Below, one piece after another: positions 1-7,831 of a stretch of DNA of 11,982 nt (the stretch's first letter is position 1; every line of letters starts with the position of its first letter). The position numbers and the translations under genes are program-made. The stretch comes from Lutibacter sp. (GTDB lineage Bacteria; Bacteroidota; Bacteroidia; Flavobacteriales; Flavobacteriaceae), in the NCBI GenBank assembly GCA_004195315.1, contig SDWL01000030.1:1-11982 (forward strand). The letters are read 5' to 3'. Under the pieces are notes generated by a model. The model was given only the letters and a program-made list of their open reading frames with translations. It made no database searches and was not told the DNA's origin.

Positions 1-2316
1 ATGATTTCAAAAAAATTCTATCAAATACTTTCAATTTTAATTATTGTTGGTACTGTTTACTATAGTTTTTATTCATTAATGCCTTCAGGGGATATTAAAG
101 AAGATGTTAAAACTACCGAATTTTCAACTAAAAGAGCATTAGTTCACTTAAAAGAAATTTCAAAAAAACCTCATTTTACAGGATCTGCTGAACATGAAAT
201 AGTTAGAAATTATATTGTTTCACAGTTAGAAGAATTAGGATTAGAAGTTGAAATTCAGGAACAAATTGCGGTAAATAAAAAATGGAGAGCAGCCGCAAAC
301 ACCAAAAATATTTTAGCAAGAATTAAAGGAACAGAAAAAGGGAAAGCGTTGTTGTTACTTTCTCATTACGATTCTAATCCACATTCAGCGTTAGGTGCAA
401 GTGATGCAGGAAGTGGAGTTGTTGTTATTTTAGAAGGAATCAGAGTTTTTTTAGCCAAAAATCAACAACCAAAAAATGATGTGATTATTTGTATCACTGA
501 TGCTGAAGAGCTTGGTTTGTTAGGTGCTAACGCATTTGTAAATCATCATTCATGGACAAAAGATGTTGGCTTAGTTTTAAATTTTGAAGCTCGCGGAAGT
601 GGCGGTCCAAGTTATATATTACTAGAAACAAATGGCGGAAATAAAAAATTGATTGAAGCTTTTAGCAATGCGAAAACTCCATATCCGGTTGGAAATTCAT
701 TAATGTACAGTATTTATAAAATGCTGCCAAATGATACGGATTTAACTGTTTTTAGAGAAGAAGGCGATATTGAAGGTTTTAATTTTGCTTTTATAGGAGA
801 TCATTTTGATTATCATACCGAACAGGATTCATATGAAAGATTGGATTTGAACACTTTAAACCATCAAGCATCTTATTTGGTTTCAACATTAAATTATTTT
901 GCAAACAACACTATAGAAGATTTAAAATCACAAGAAGATTACGTGTATTTTAATTTCCCTTACTTCGGACTGGTTTTTTATCCGTTTTCGTGGGTAATCT
1001 CAATGTTTACAATCTGTGTAGTTTTATTTTTGGTATTACTATTTGTTGGAATTTTAAAAAAGAAGCTTACAACTCAAGGAATTTTTAAAGGGTTTGTACC
1101 TTTTTTACTTTCATTAGTGTTTTCTACACTAATTACTTTTTTTGGATGGAAATTATTGTTAATAATTCACCCTCAATATAAAGATATTTTACACGGATTT
1201 ACTTATAATGGTTATTATTATATAGCTGCATTTATTTCATTAACATTAGCTGTTTGTTTTTGGTTTTATAAAGGATTTTTTAAAAAAAGAACGGCACAAG
1301 ATTTAGTAATTGCTCCGTTATTTTTCTGGTTAATAATTAACGGTGGTATTGCTTTTTATATACAAGGATCGGCGTTTTTTATAATTCCAGTCATCATTTC
1401 ATTAGTTATGTTAGCGGTTTTCATTTTTTCTGATGCTAACACTAAAACCCTGTTACTTTTTACCGTATTATCTATTCCAGTTTTGTTAATTTTTACACCT
1501 TTATTAAAAATGTTACCTGTTGGTTTAGGTTTAAAGATGTTAGCAGTAAGTTCTATTTTTACAGTATTGTTATTTGGGTTCTTAGTGCCAGTTTTTCAAC
1601 AATATAAAGGATCTAAGAATTTGGCAAATCTATTTTTACTAATAAGTGCAATAGCTTTTATTTCAGCTACTATTTTTTCTTTTTATAATGTTGATAGAAA
1701 ACAACCTAACAGTATTTTGTATGTTTTAGACGCTACTAAAAATGAAGCTTATTGGGCAAGTTACAATTCTGAAATAGATGAATTTACAAAACAATTTTTA
1801 GGTGAAAATCCGACAGAAGGTAATTATGATAAAAATACAACCGCTAGTAAATATAAAACAACAATTCAATTACATACGAAGACGGAAGTTTTAAACTTGG
1901 AAAAGCCTTTAATAACAATTGTTTCAGATACCATTATTAATTCTGATAGATTAATATATTTAAGTATTATGTCTGTCCGTAATGCCAATAAAATTGAGTT
2001 ACTTGCTAAAATGCCAATTGATTTTAAGTCTTTTAAAGTGAATGATGAAGCAGTTTCTAATAAATCAGCTAGTGAATATATGTTTTCTATAAATAGAGGC
2101 ACAATTATGAGTTATTATAGAACCAATGTAAATGAAAGTATTGACATAGAATTTGTTGTAGATAAAAATCAAATAATTGATATTGACATTTTGGAAGCTA
2201 AATTTGATTTATTTACAAATCCAGCATTTAACATAACACCACGTTCTGAAATAATGATGCCCATGCCATTTGTTTTGAATGATGCAACGGTGATAAAAAC
2301 CAATATAAAATTGTAA
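1..2316 (+). CDS. M28-family zinc metallopeptidase with multi-pass membrane domain (ERMP1/Pff1-like architecture)
   Basis: 771 residues. One N-terminal hydrophobic segment (about residues 7-28) leads into an M28 aminopeptidase-type domain (about 40-305). The expected di-zinc residues are visible: His122 in HYDS, Asp135 in ASDAGSG, the Glu169-Glu170 pair in DAEELG (general base plus zinc ligand), Glu196 in NFEARG and His272 in DYHTEQD. Next come about eight hydrophobic segments between residues 325 and 563, then a roughly 200-residue hydrophilic C-terminal domain I do not recognise. This order resembles eukaryotic ER metallopeptidases (ERMP1, yeast Pff1). By inference the peptidase and C-terminal domains lie outside the cytoplasm and trim peptides; the substrate is unknown. 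The ATG is the first base of the window, so no upstream signals can be judged. A DUF2891 lipoprotein follows after 4 nt, probably on the same transcript. Family assignment is firm; substrate and topology are inference. Confidence 0.9.
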   Translation: MISKKFYQILSILIIVGTVYYSFYSLMPSGDIKEDVKTTEFSTKRALVHLKEISKKPHFTGSAEHEIVRNYIVSQLEELGLEVEIQEQIAVNKKWRAAANTKNILARIKGTEKGKALLLLSHYDSNPHSALGASDAGSGVVVILEGIRVFLAKNQQPKNDVIICITDAEELGLLGANAFVNHHSWTKDVGLVLNFEARGSGGPSYILLETNGGNKKLIEAFSNAKTPYPVGNSLMYSIYKMLPNDTDLTVFREEGDIEGFNFAFIGDHFDYHTEQDSYERLDLNTLNHQASYLVSTLNYFANNTIEDLKSQEDYVYFNFPYFGLVFYPFSWVISMFTICVVLFLVLLFVGILKKKLTTQGIFKGFVPFLLSLVFSTLITFFGWKLLLIIHPQYKDILHGFTYNGYYYIAAFISLTLAVCFWFYKGFFKKRTAQDLVIAPLFFWLIINGGIAFYIQGSAFFIIPVIISLVMLAVFIFSDANTKTLLLFTVLSIPVLLIFTPLLKMLPVGLGLKMLAVSSIFTVLLFGFLVPVFQQYKGSKNLANLFLLISAIAFISATIFSFYNVDRKQPNSILYVLDATKNEAYWASYNSEIDEFTKQFLGENPTEGNYDKNTTASKYKTTIQLHTKTEVLNLEKPLITIVSDTIINSDRLIYLSIMSVRNANKIELLAKMPIDFKSFKVNDEAVSNKSASEYMFSINRGTIMSYYRTNVNESIDIEFVVDKNQIIDIDILEAKFDLFTNPAFNITPRSEIMMPMPFVLNDATVIKTNIKL

Positions 2317-2320
2317 ATTG

Positions 2321-3418
2321 ATGAAAAACTCACTTTTAATTATTATCGCATTATTTTTTGTTTTTTCTTGCAAAAAAATAAATAAACCTGATGAAAATAT
2401 TGATAAAATAGTTTTTTTAAAGCCAGAATTAAATGAGAAAAGCGCTTCTTATTTATATCATTTTGCCTTTGATTGTATAGATCAGGAATACCCAAATAAA
2501 TTGGGACAAGTTTTGGGAGATGCAAGTTATTTAAAAGAACCTTCAGAATTACATCCTGCTTTTTATGGATGTTTTGATTGGCATTCATCTGTTCATGGAC
2601 ATTGGACTTTATTAAACATTATAAAAGAACAACCAAATTTTGAACATAAAGAAGTTATTTTAGAGAAACTTCAAAAGAATATTACCAAAGAAAATATTTT
2701 AAAAGAAGTGCAATATTTTGATGATGTTCATAATAAAACATTTGAAAGAACTTATGGGTGGGCTTGGTTATTAAAAGTTGCTGAAACTTTACAAGATTGG
2801 GATACTGAAGAAGCAAAAGAGATGTTTGAAAATTTAAAACCTTTGGTTAAATTAATTGAAGAAAAGTACATAGAATTTCTTCCAAAATTAAACTACCCAA
2901 TACGAGTAGGTGAGCATCAAAATACCGCTTTTGGAATGTCGTTTGCGTTAGATTACGCAAAAAAATACGCACCGAAATTAGAAAAAGTAATTATTAAAAA
3001 GGCGAAAGAATATTATGTGAACGATAAAGGTTGTCCAATTACTTGGGAGCCAGGTGGATTCGATTTTTTATCACCTTGTTTACAAGAAGCCTCACTAATG
3101 CTAAAAGTACTTCCAAAAGATGAATATGTGCTTTGGTTAGATGCTTTTTTGCCAAATTTCAGAAATAACCCATCACAATATTTAAATGTTGCTGAAGTGA
3201 CAGACCGATCTGACGGGAAAATGGCTCATTTAGATGGATTAAATTTTAGTAGAGCTTGGTGTTTATATGAAATAGGAATTGCTTTAAAAAATGATAAAAT
3301 GCAAAGTTTAGCGAATAAACATTTTGAGCATAGTTACAAAAAAATGGACTCTGGCGAGTATGCCGGAGCCCATTGGTTAGCTTCTTTTGCTTTATACGCT
3401 GTACTAAAAAGTAATTAA
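2321..3418 (+). CDS. DUF2891-family predicted lipoprotein
   Basis: 365 residues from the ATG at 2321. A TTG codon directly before it (2318) could extend the protein by one residue, but the ATG fits better. The N-terminus is a type II signal peptide: MKN, a hydrophobic run, then VFSC with the lipidated Cys at residue 17. The mature part carries blocks I associate with DUF2891: CFDWHSSVHGHW (residues 84-95), GEHQNTAFGMSFALDYA, a C-P-x-T-W-E-P-G-G-F-D-F block, RSDGKMAHLDGLNFSRAW, and a C-terminal GAHWLASFALYAVL. The many Trp, His and acidic residues in a mostly helical protein suggest a helical-barrel fold resembling carbohydrate-active enzymes, but that is inference; I know of no proven activity. 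It lies 4 nt after the M28 peptidase gene. Its stop codon interlocks with that of the convergent pyk gene, leaving no room for a terminator. Confidence 0.85.
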   Translation: MKNSLLIIIALFFVFSCKKINKPDENIDKIVFLKPELNEKSASYLYHFAFDCIDQEYPNKLGQVLGDASYLKEPSELHPAFYGCFDWHSSVHGHWTLLNIIKEQPNFEHKEVILEKLQKNITKENILKEVQYFDDVHNKTFERTYGWAWLLKVAETLQDWDTEEAKEMFENLKPLVKLIEEKYIEFLPKLNYPIRVGEHQNTAFGMSFALDYAKKYAPKLEKVIIKKAKEYYVNDKGCPITWEPGGFDFLSPCLQEASLMLKVLPKDEYVLWLDAFLPNFRNNPSQYLNVAEVTDRSDGKMAHLDGLNFSRAWCLYEIGIALKNDKMQSLANKHFEHSYKKMDSGEYAGAHWLASFALYAVLKSN

Positions 3419-4851
3419 TTTTTGCTAAATTCAGTAATGCGTAATGTGTTTGCCATACCTCTTTCTTTAACAGGCATTGAGGTAATATTAATAGCAAAAT
3501 CACCTTCATTTAAGTAACCTCTTTGGTTTGCTAAATTATTAATATCTTCAATAGTTTGATCGGTACTTACAAATTTGTTGTAATAAACTCCTTTTACACC
3601 CCAAAGTAAGTTAAGCATCGCTAAAATTCTTTTGTTTGAAGAAAACACTAAAATGTTAGACTGCGGTCTCCAAGATGAAATATGAAATGCTGTATAGCCT
3701 GAATCTGTTAAAGTAGTAATTACTTCAGCATTAATTGAATTGGACATTAAAGCAGCTTGACGACAAATTATTTTGGATATATAACGTTTATCAACACATT
3801 TTACATTTTCATCAGGTATAGAAATTAATGGTGAATTTTCAACACTTTCTATGATTCTACGCATTTGGTCAATTACTTCAATAGGGAATTCACCAACAGA
3901 AGTTTCTCCTGAAAGCATTACTGCATCAGCACCATCCATTATTGAATTTGCAACATCATTTACCTCAGCTCTAGTTGGTACCTGACTTGTAATCATAGTT
4001 TCCATCATTTGAGTTGCAATAATTACGGGCTTATGTGCTTTTTTAGCTATTGAAACTAACCGCTTTTGTAATAAAGGCACTTGCTCCATTGGAACTTCAA
4101 CACCTAAATCGCCACGTGCTACCATAATTCCATCACAATAAGGCATAATTTCATCAATATTTTCAATTGCTTCAGGTTTTTCAATTTTAGCTATAATTGG
4201 AATTTTGTATGAAGAATTTTCTTTAATTAATTCTTTTAGTTTAATTAAATCTTTAGAAGTTCTTACAAAAGATAAAGCAATCCAATCAACTTCCATTTTT
4301 ATAGCAAATAAAGCATCTTCAATGTCTTTTTTAGTTAACGCGGGTAATGATATTTTTGTATTTGGAAGATTTACTCCTTTTTTAGATTTTAACTTACCGC
4401 CTCGTAAAACTTGTGTTGTTACATTTGAATTATTATCCGTTGCAATAACTTCAAATAACAATTTACCATCATCAACTAAAATGTGTTCACCAACCTTTAC
4501 ATCTTTTGGAAAGTTTTGATAGGTCATAAAAGCTTTTTCATTTGTTCCATCACATTTTTCAGTTGTAAAAGTAAATGTGTCTCCTATTTTTAATTTTACT
4601 TTTTCTCCCATTACTCCAACTCGTAACTTTGGACCTTGCAAATCGACTAAAATAGCAACATGAAAATCGCGTCTATCATTAATTTCTCTAATTATTTTGA
4701 TTTTTTCAGCAACATCACCATATTCGGCATGTGAAAAATTAACCCTAAACACATTTACACCAGACTCCATCATTTCCTCAATAATTTCTTTGGTACTACA
4801 AGCAGGTCCAAGAGTTGCTACAATTTTAGTGCGTTTTCTGTTTTTTGTCAT
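3415..4851 (-). CDS. pyk: Pyruvate kinase
   Basis: 478 residues, normal length for bacterial pyruvate kinase, which makes pyruvate and ATP from phosphoenolpyruvate and ADP in the cytoplasm. Landmarks in order: RTKIVATLGPAC at the N-terminus, VFRVNFSH, LVDLQGPKLRVG, a B-domain lid (about residues 75-175), DWIALSFVRT, the active-site block AKIEKPEAIENI with Lys222 and metal ligand Glu224, VARGDLGVE with metal ligand Asp248, ATQMMETM with Thr280, and MLSGETSVGEFP. The allosteric C-terminal domain (about 350-478) is complete. The start is the ATG at 4851, two nt after the stop of the IPExxxVDY gene, so translational coupling is likely; the sequence before the start is A/T only, with no Shine-Dalgarno motif. 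The stop overlaps that of the convergent DUF2891 gene by 4 nt. Confidence 0.98.
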   Translation of the reverse strand: MTKNRKRTKIVATLGPACSTKEIIEEMMESGVNVFRVNFSHAEYGDVAEKIKIIREINDRRDFHVAILVDLQGPKLRVGVMGEKVKLKIGDTFTFTTEKCDGTNEKAFMTYQNFPKDVKVGEHILVDDGKLLFEVIATDNNSNVTTQVLRGGKLKSKKGVNLPNTKISLPALTKKDIEDALFAIKMEVDWIALSFVRTSKDLIKLKELIKENSSYKIPIIAKIEKPEAIENIDEIMPYCDGIMVARGDLGVEVPMEQVPLLQKRLVSIAKKAHKPVIIATQMMETMITSQVPTRAEVNDVANSIMDGADAVMLSGETSVGEFPIEVIDQMRRIIESVENSPLISIPDENVKCVDKRYISKIICRQAALMSNSINAEVITTLTDSGYTAFHISSWRPQSNILVFSSNKRILAMLNLLWGVKGVYYNKFVSTDQTIEDINNLANQRGYLNEGDFAINITSMPVKERGMANTLRITEFSKN

Positions 4852-4853
4852 AA

Positions 4854-5312
4854 TTAAAATATTAAATTATCTTTTGATTTTAATGTGCTAGATTCAATAG
4901 AATAGGATGTGATAATTTGTTGTATTTTATTTAATTTATCAACAAATGTTCTAGCTAAATTTTGTTGGTTACAGCCTTCAATTTTTAAAAAGAAATCAAC
5001 TTTCTTTTTTTCAGGTATTAAATAGGAAATTGTACTATAATTACCTTCAAATAATCCTTCATTTTTTTGATTATTTACAAGTTGTGAATACTTGTTATTT
5101 ATTAAATAATAGTTTGTAAAATTATTTTCGTCTTTGTATTCAAATAGCGGAAATTCAGCATTAGAATCTTTAAAATCTAAACAATGTTTAAATCTAATTA
5201 ATTTAGTTTTTAAGTGTGTATTTAAAAGATATGCCAACCTATAATCTTCTTCGGTTGAATGAATACCAATTAATAAATAATCATCTTCTAATTCTAACGT
5301 TAATAGTGGCAT
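4854..5312 (-). CDS. IPExxxVDY-family protein (variant IPEKKKVDF signature)
   Basis: 152 residues, small and acidic, with no signal peptide or membrane segment, so probably cytoplasmic. The family is named for a C-terminal-half signature, Ile-Pro-Glu-x3-Val-Asp-Tyr. Here it reads IPEKKKVDF at residues 99-107 (positions 4992-5018), with Phe for the final Tyr. From memory, the family is confined to Bacteroidota and usually sits beside pyk, as here, only 2 nt upstream of it. The function is unknown. The constant linkage suggests a tie to pyruvate kinase or a neighbour, but that is inference. A candidate -7 promoter element lies 24 nt upstream of the start, so this gene and pyk may form their own transcription unit. 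Confidence 0.88.
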   Translation of the reverse strand: MPLLTLELEDDYLLIGIHSTEEDYRLAYLLNTHLKTKLIRFKHCLDFKDSNAEFPLFEYKDENNFTNYYLINNKYSQLVNNQKNEGLFEGNYSTISYLIPEKKKVDFFLKIEGCNQQNLARTFVDKLNKIQQIITSYSIESSTLKSKDNLIF

Positions 5313-5335
5313 ATAAAGAATGAATATTGATTTAG

Positions 5336-5343
5336 CAAAAATA
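5336..5343 (-). promoter_or_regulatory. Candidate -7 promoter element for IPExxxVDY-pyk
   Basis: Read on the minus strand, this is TATTTTTG, matching the Bacteroidota -7 consensus TAnnTTTG. It sits in the 84-nt gap after rnc and 23 nt before the IPExxxVDY ATG, giving a predicted 5' leader of about 15-20 nt. The same octamer precedes acpP. I find no good TTG at the -33 position; the nearest candidate is GTTAC. Octamers like this arise by chance in AT-rich DNA, so the call rests on position as well as sequence. Confidence 0.4.
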
Positions 5344-5396
5344 CTATTGTTTAAGTACAGTAACTAATAATTTTACGAAATCGTATTCGAGTACTA

Positions 5397-6137
5397 TTAT
5401 AAGTTGGTGATTTCGTTTTGAAAAGCAAAATAGGCTCTTTTAGATGCTGTTTCTTCGGCTTTTTTCTTTGAAGTTGCTCTTCCTTTGGTAATTATTTTAC
5501 CGTCTAAAAATAGTTTTACACTAAAATGTTTAACGGGGTCATTTCCAGTATCTTCATAAACTTCATACAAAAATTCTTTTTTTTGTTTTTGACACCATTC
5601 AATAAATAAGCTTTTATAACTTGTGATTTTTCCTTCTAATTTTAGGACATCAACATATGGAGTTATTACTCTTTTATAAATAAATTTTTCGCAATATTTA
5701 TAACCTCTATCTAAATAAATTGCGCCAATTAATGCTTCAAATATATTTCCGTGAATATCATCTCCAAATTTAGATCTGGCAACGCTACTTTTAACAAAAA
5801 GCAATAAATTAAAGTCTCTACCAAGTTCATTAAGGTGCTCTCTACTTACAATTTTTGAACGCATTTGAGTTAAATATCCTTCATCTCCAGAAGGGACTTC
5901 TTGAAATAAATGTGATGCAATTACAGCGCTAAGCATTGCGTCTCCAAGAAATTCTAAACGTTCATAATTAATTTGTAAACCAGTTTTTTTATCCACTTCT
6001 TTAATCGATCGGTGAATAAATGCTTTTTTGTAAAATTGTATAGTTTTAGGAGTAAACCCTAATAGTTTTTTTAGTGAATGATAAAAAAAAGCTTCTTTTT
6101 TAGAGCGAGTTTTTACTATTTTTTGAATGAAGTTCAT
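5397..6137 (-). CDS. rnc: Ribonuclease III
   Basis: 246 residues. RNase III is the cytoplasmic endonuclease that cuts double-stranded RNA during rRNA and mRNA processing. The signature YERLEFLGDAML is at residues 58-69, with Glu59, catalytic Glu62 and metal ligand Asp66. The second catalytic block, GNIFEALIGAIYLD, has Glu134 (matching E. coli Glu117). Where E. coli has Asp114 this protein has Asn131. A double-stranded-RNA-binding domain covers about residues 165-243, from SYKSLFIEWCQ to KKAEETASKRAYFAF. About 20 extra residues precede the nuclease domain compared with E. coli. The gene starts 15 nt after the fabF stop, consistent with the acpP-fabF-rnc operon, and is followed by an 84-nt gap. 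Confidence 0.97.
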   Translation of the reverse strand: MNFIQKIVKTRSKKEAFFYHSLKKLLGFTPKTIQFYKKAFIHRSIKEVDKKTGLQINYERLEFLGDAMLSAVIASHLFQEVPSGDEGYLTQMRSKIVSREHLNELGRDFNLLLFVKSSVARSKFGDDIHGNIFEALIGAIYLDRGYKYCEKFIYKRVITPYVDVLKLEGKITSYKSLFIEWCQKQKKEFLYEVYEDTGNDPVKHFSVKLFLDGKIITKGRATSKKKAEETASKRAYFAFQNEITNL

Positions 6138-6152
6138 TCAGTTTTTTTGTTA

Positions 6153-7403
6153 TTAATCAAGTTTCTTAAAAAGGACACATGCATTGTGACCTCCAAAGCC
6201 AAATGTGTTGCTCATTGCAATTTTCACATCGCGTTTTTGAGCTTTGTTAAATGTAAAGTTTAATTTACTATCAATTTGGTCATCATCAGTAAAATGATTT
6301 ATAGTAGGAGGTACTATTCCGTGTTTTATAGCTAGTATTGAAGCGATGGCTTCAACTGCTCCGGCAGCACCTAATAAATGCCCAGTCATTGATTTGGTTG
6401 AATTTATGTTTAGCGTATAAGCATGTTCACCAAATACCTCTACAATTGCTTTAGATTCTGCAATATCACCTAACGGTGTTGAAGTACCGTGCATATTTAT
6501 AGCATCTACATCTTCTGGTTTTAAACCAGCGTCCTTTAAACAGTTTTTCATCACATTTATTGCGCCTAGTCCTTCCGGATGTGGTGCTGTAATGTGATAA
6601 GCATCAGCAGATAATCCTCCACCCGATACTTCTGCATAAATTTTTGCACCTCTAGCTTTGGCATGTTCATATTCTTCAAGAATAAGTGTGCCAGCTCCTT
6701 CTCCAGAAACAAATCCATCTCTGTCTTTGTCAAAAGGTCTTGAAGCAGTTGCGGGATCGTCATTTCTTGTAGAAAGTGCTTGTAAGGCATTAAAACCTCC
6801 AATTCCGGCAATTGTTAATGTAGCTTCAGAGCCACCAGCCACCATTACATCTGCATATCCTAAGCGAATGTAATTTAAAGCGTCAATAATTGCATTTGAT
6901 GAAGATGCGCAAGCTGATACTGTTGCGAAATTTGGTCCTCTAAATCCATATTTAATAGAAATTTGACCAGGTGCAATATCAGCAATCATTTTTGGAATAA
7001 AGAAAGGGTTAAATCTTGGTGTACCATCACCAGCAGCAAAGTTTAATACTTCAATTTGAAAAGTCTCTAATCCACCAATTCCTGCTCCCCAAATTACACC
7101 AACTCTATCTTTATCAATATTTTCTAAATCTAATTGTGAATCGATAATGGCTTCATCAGTAGCTACCATAGCATACTGAGTGAATTTATCCATTTTACGA
7201 GCTTCTTTTCTGTTAATAAAATCGGTAACATCAAAGTTTTTTAGTTCACAAGCAAAACGAGTTTTGAACTTGGTAGCATCAAAATATGTTATTGGAGCTG
7301 CCCCGCTAACACCGTTAACAAGGCCATTCCAATATTGTTCTATATTATTACCTATTGGTGTTAATGCACCAAGTCCAGTTACAACAACTCGTTTAATTTC
7401 CAT
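6153..7403 (-). CDS. fabF: 3-oxoacyl-[acyl-carrier-protein] synthase II (KAS II)
   Basis: 416 residues, full length. FabF condenses malonyl-ACP with a growing acyl-ACP in type II fatty-acid synthesis in the cytoplasm. The thiolase-fold start VVVTGLGALTPIGNN is at residues 6-20. The catalytic triad is clear: Cys165 in TVSACASSSN, His305 in NMHGTSTPLGD and His342 in SMTGHLLGAAGAVEA, with the conserved Lys337 just before. These are two residues later than in E. coli FabF (163, 303, 340). FGFGGHNAC near the C-terminus is also typical. It lies 7 nt downstream of acpP, which encodes its substrate carrier, and 15 nt upstream of rnc. No Shine-Dalgarno motif is seen before the ATG. Confidence 0.98.
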   Translation of the reverse strand: MEIKRVVVTGLGALTPIGNNIEQYWNGLVNGVSGAAPITYFDATKFKTRFACELKNFDVTDFINRKEARKMDKFTQYAMVATDEAIIDSQLDLENIDKDRVGVIWGAGIGGLETFQIEVLNFAAGDGTPRFNPFFIPKMIADIAPGQISIKYGFRGPNFATVSACASSSNAIIDALNYIRLGYADVMVAGGSEATLTIAGIGGFNALQALSTRNDDPATASRPFDKDRDGFVSGEGAGTLILEEYEHAKARGAKIYAEVSGGGLSADAYHITAPHPEGLGAINVMKNCLKDAGLKPEDVDAINMHGTSTPLGDIAESKAIVEVFGEHAYTLNINSTKSMTGHLLGAAGAVEAIASILAIKHGIVPPTINHFTDDDQIDSKLNFTFNKAQKRDVKIAMSNTFGFGGHNACVLFKKLD

Positions 7404-7410
7404 ATATAGA

Positions 7411-7647
7411 TTACTTTTTAGCGTCTTCTATATAGCTAATAGCTTGACCAACTGTACCAATGTTTTCTGCTTGATCATCTGGTATTTGAATATCAAATTC
7501 TTTTTCGAATTCCATGATTAATTCAACAGTGTCAAGTGAATCAGCTCCTAAATCATTAGTAAAGCTAGCTTCGATTGTTACTTCATTTTCGTCAACGCCT
7601 AATTTATCTACGATAATGGCTTTTACTCTTGATGCAATGTCTGACAT
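7411..7647 (-). CDS. acpP: Acyl carrier protein
   Basis: 78 residues, the usual size. ACP carries the growing fatty acyl chain on a 4'-phosphopantetheine arm. The attachment site is Ser37 in GADSLDTVELIM, followed by the acidic helix II (EFEKEFDIQIPDD) that docks onto partner enzymes such as FabF. The protein is strongly acidic, as expected. It is the first gene of the minus-strand run; fabF begins 7 nt after its stop. A promoter-like TATTTTTG lies 31 nt upstream of the ATG. Confidence 0.98.
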   Translation of the reverse strand: MSDIASRVKAIIVDKLGVDENEVTIEASFTNDLGADSLDTVELIMEFEKEFDIQIPDDQAENIGTVGQAISYIEDAKK

Positions 7648-7678
7648 AATTTATTGTATTTTAAATTTAATTACTGCG

Positions 7679-7686
7679 CAAAAATA
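7679..7686 (-). promoter_or_regulatory. Candidate -7 promoter element for acpP-fabF-rnc
   Basis: The minus strand reads TATTTTTG followed by CGC, a match to the Bacteroidota TAnnTTTG element, 31 nt before the acpP ATG. The -33 region has only TTTC at a spacing of 17 nt, one base from TTTG. The octamer is identical to the one before the IPExxxVDY gene. It is the best candidate start of the acpP transcript in this divergent region. Confidence 0.45.
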
Positions 7687-7707
7687 TAAAACTTTATTGA
7701 AATGAAA

Positions 7708-7740
7708 ATCTTTTACTTAATAAAAGATAGTTTAAGTAAA
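7708..7740. repeat. Two overlapping inverted repeats between acpP and purN
   Basis: Two perfect inverted repeats share bases. The first is ATCTTTTA (7708-7715) with TAAAAGAT (7721-7728), loop 5 nt. The second is TTTACTTAA (7712-7720) with TTAAGTAAA (7732-7740), loop 11 nt. They cannot both form at once. They lie upstream of the candidate acpP promoter and within the 184-nt divergent gap, so they could be a regulator-binding site or, if purN transcription starts to their left, alternative hairpins in its leader. The rest of the gap (7741-7831) is AT-rich, and I see no convincing purN promoter in it. All arms are AT-rich, so chance is possible. Confidence 0.4.
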
Positions 7741-7831
7741 TTAAAGTTATCAAAAGTTTTTCAATTTAACCAGTAAAAGTTGTTAATTATTTGTTTTATT
7801 TGTTGAAAAACAGAATCTAAATATCATACAA

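Noticed and set aside
2318..2320. TTG start for the DUF2891 gene
   Set aside because: It adds only one residue before an ATG that gives a standard lipoprotein signal peptide; the ATG at 2321 is the simpler start.
5376..5387. Short inverted repeat TACGA-AA-TCGTA between rnc and the IPExxxVDY gene
   Set aside because: Five-base arms with a two-base loop are too short to separate from chance and no T-run follows, so it is not a terminator.
6566..6811. 81-codon open frame inside fabF (minus strand, different frame)
   Set aside because: It is a shadow of fabF with no start context or family resemblance; fabF itself is full length with all catalytic residues.
7795..7802. TTTATTTG as a purN -7 element
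   Set aside because: It has one mismatch to TAnnTTTG and the nearest upstream TTG is only about 12 nt away, too close for a -33 box.
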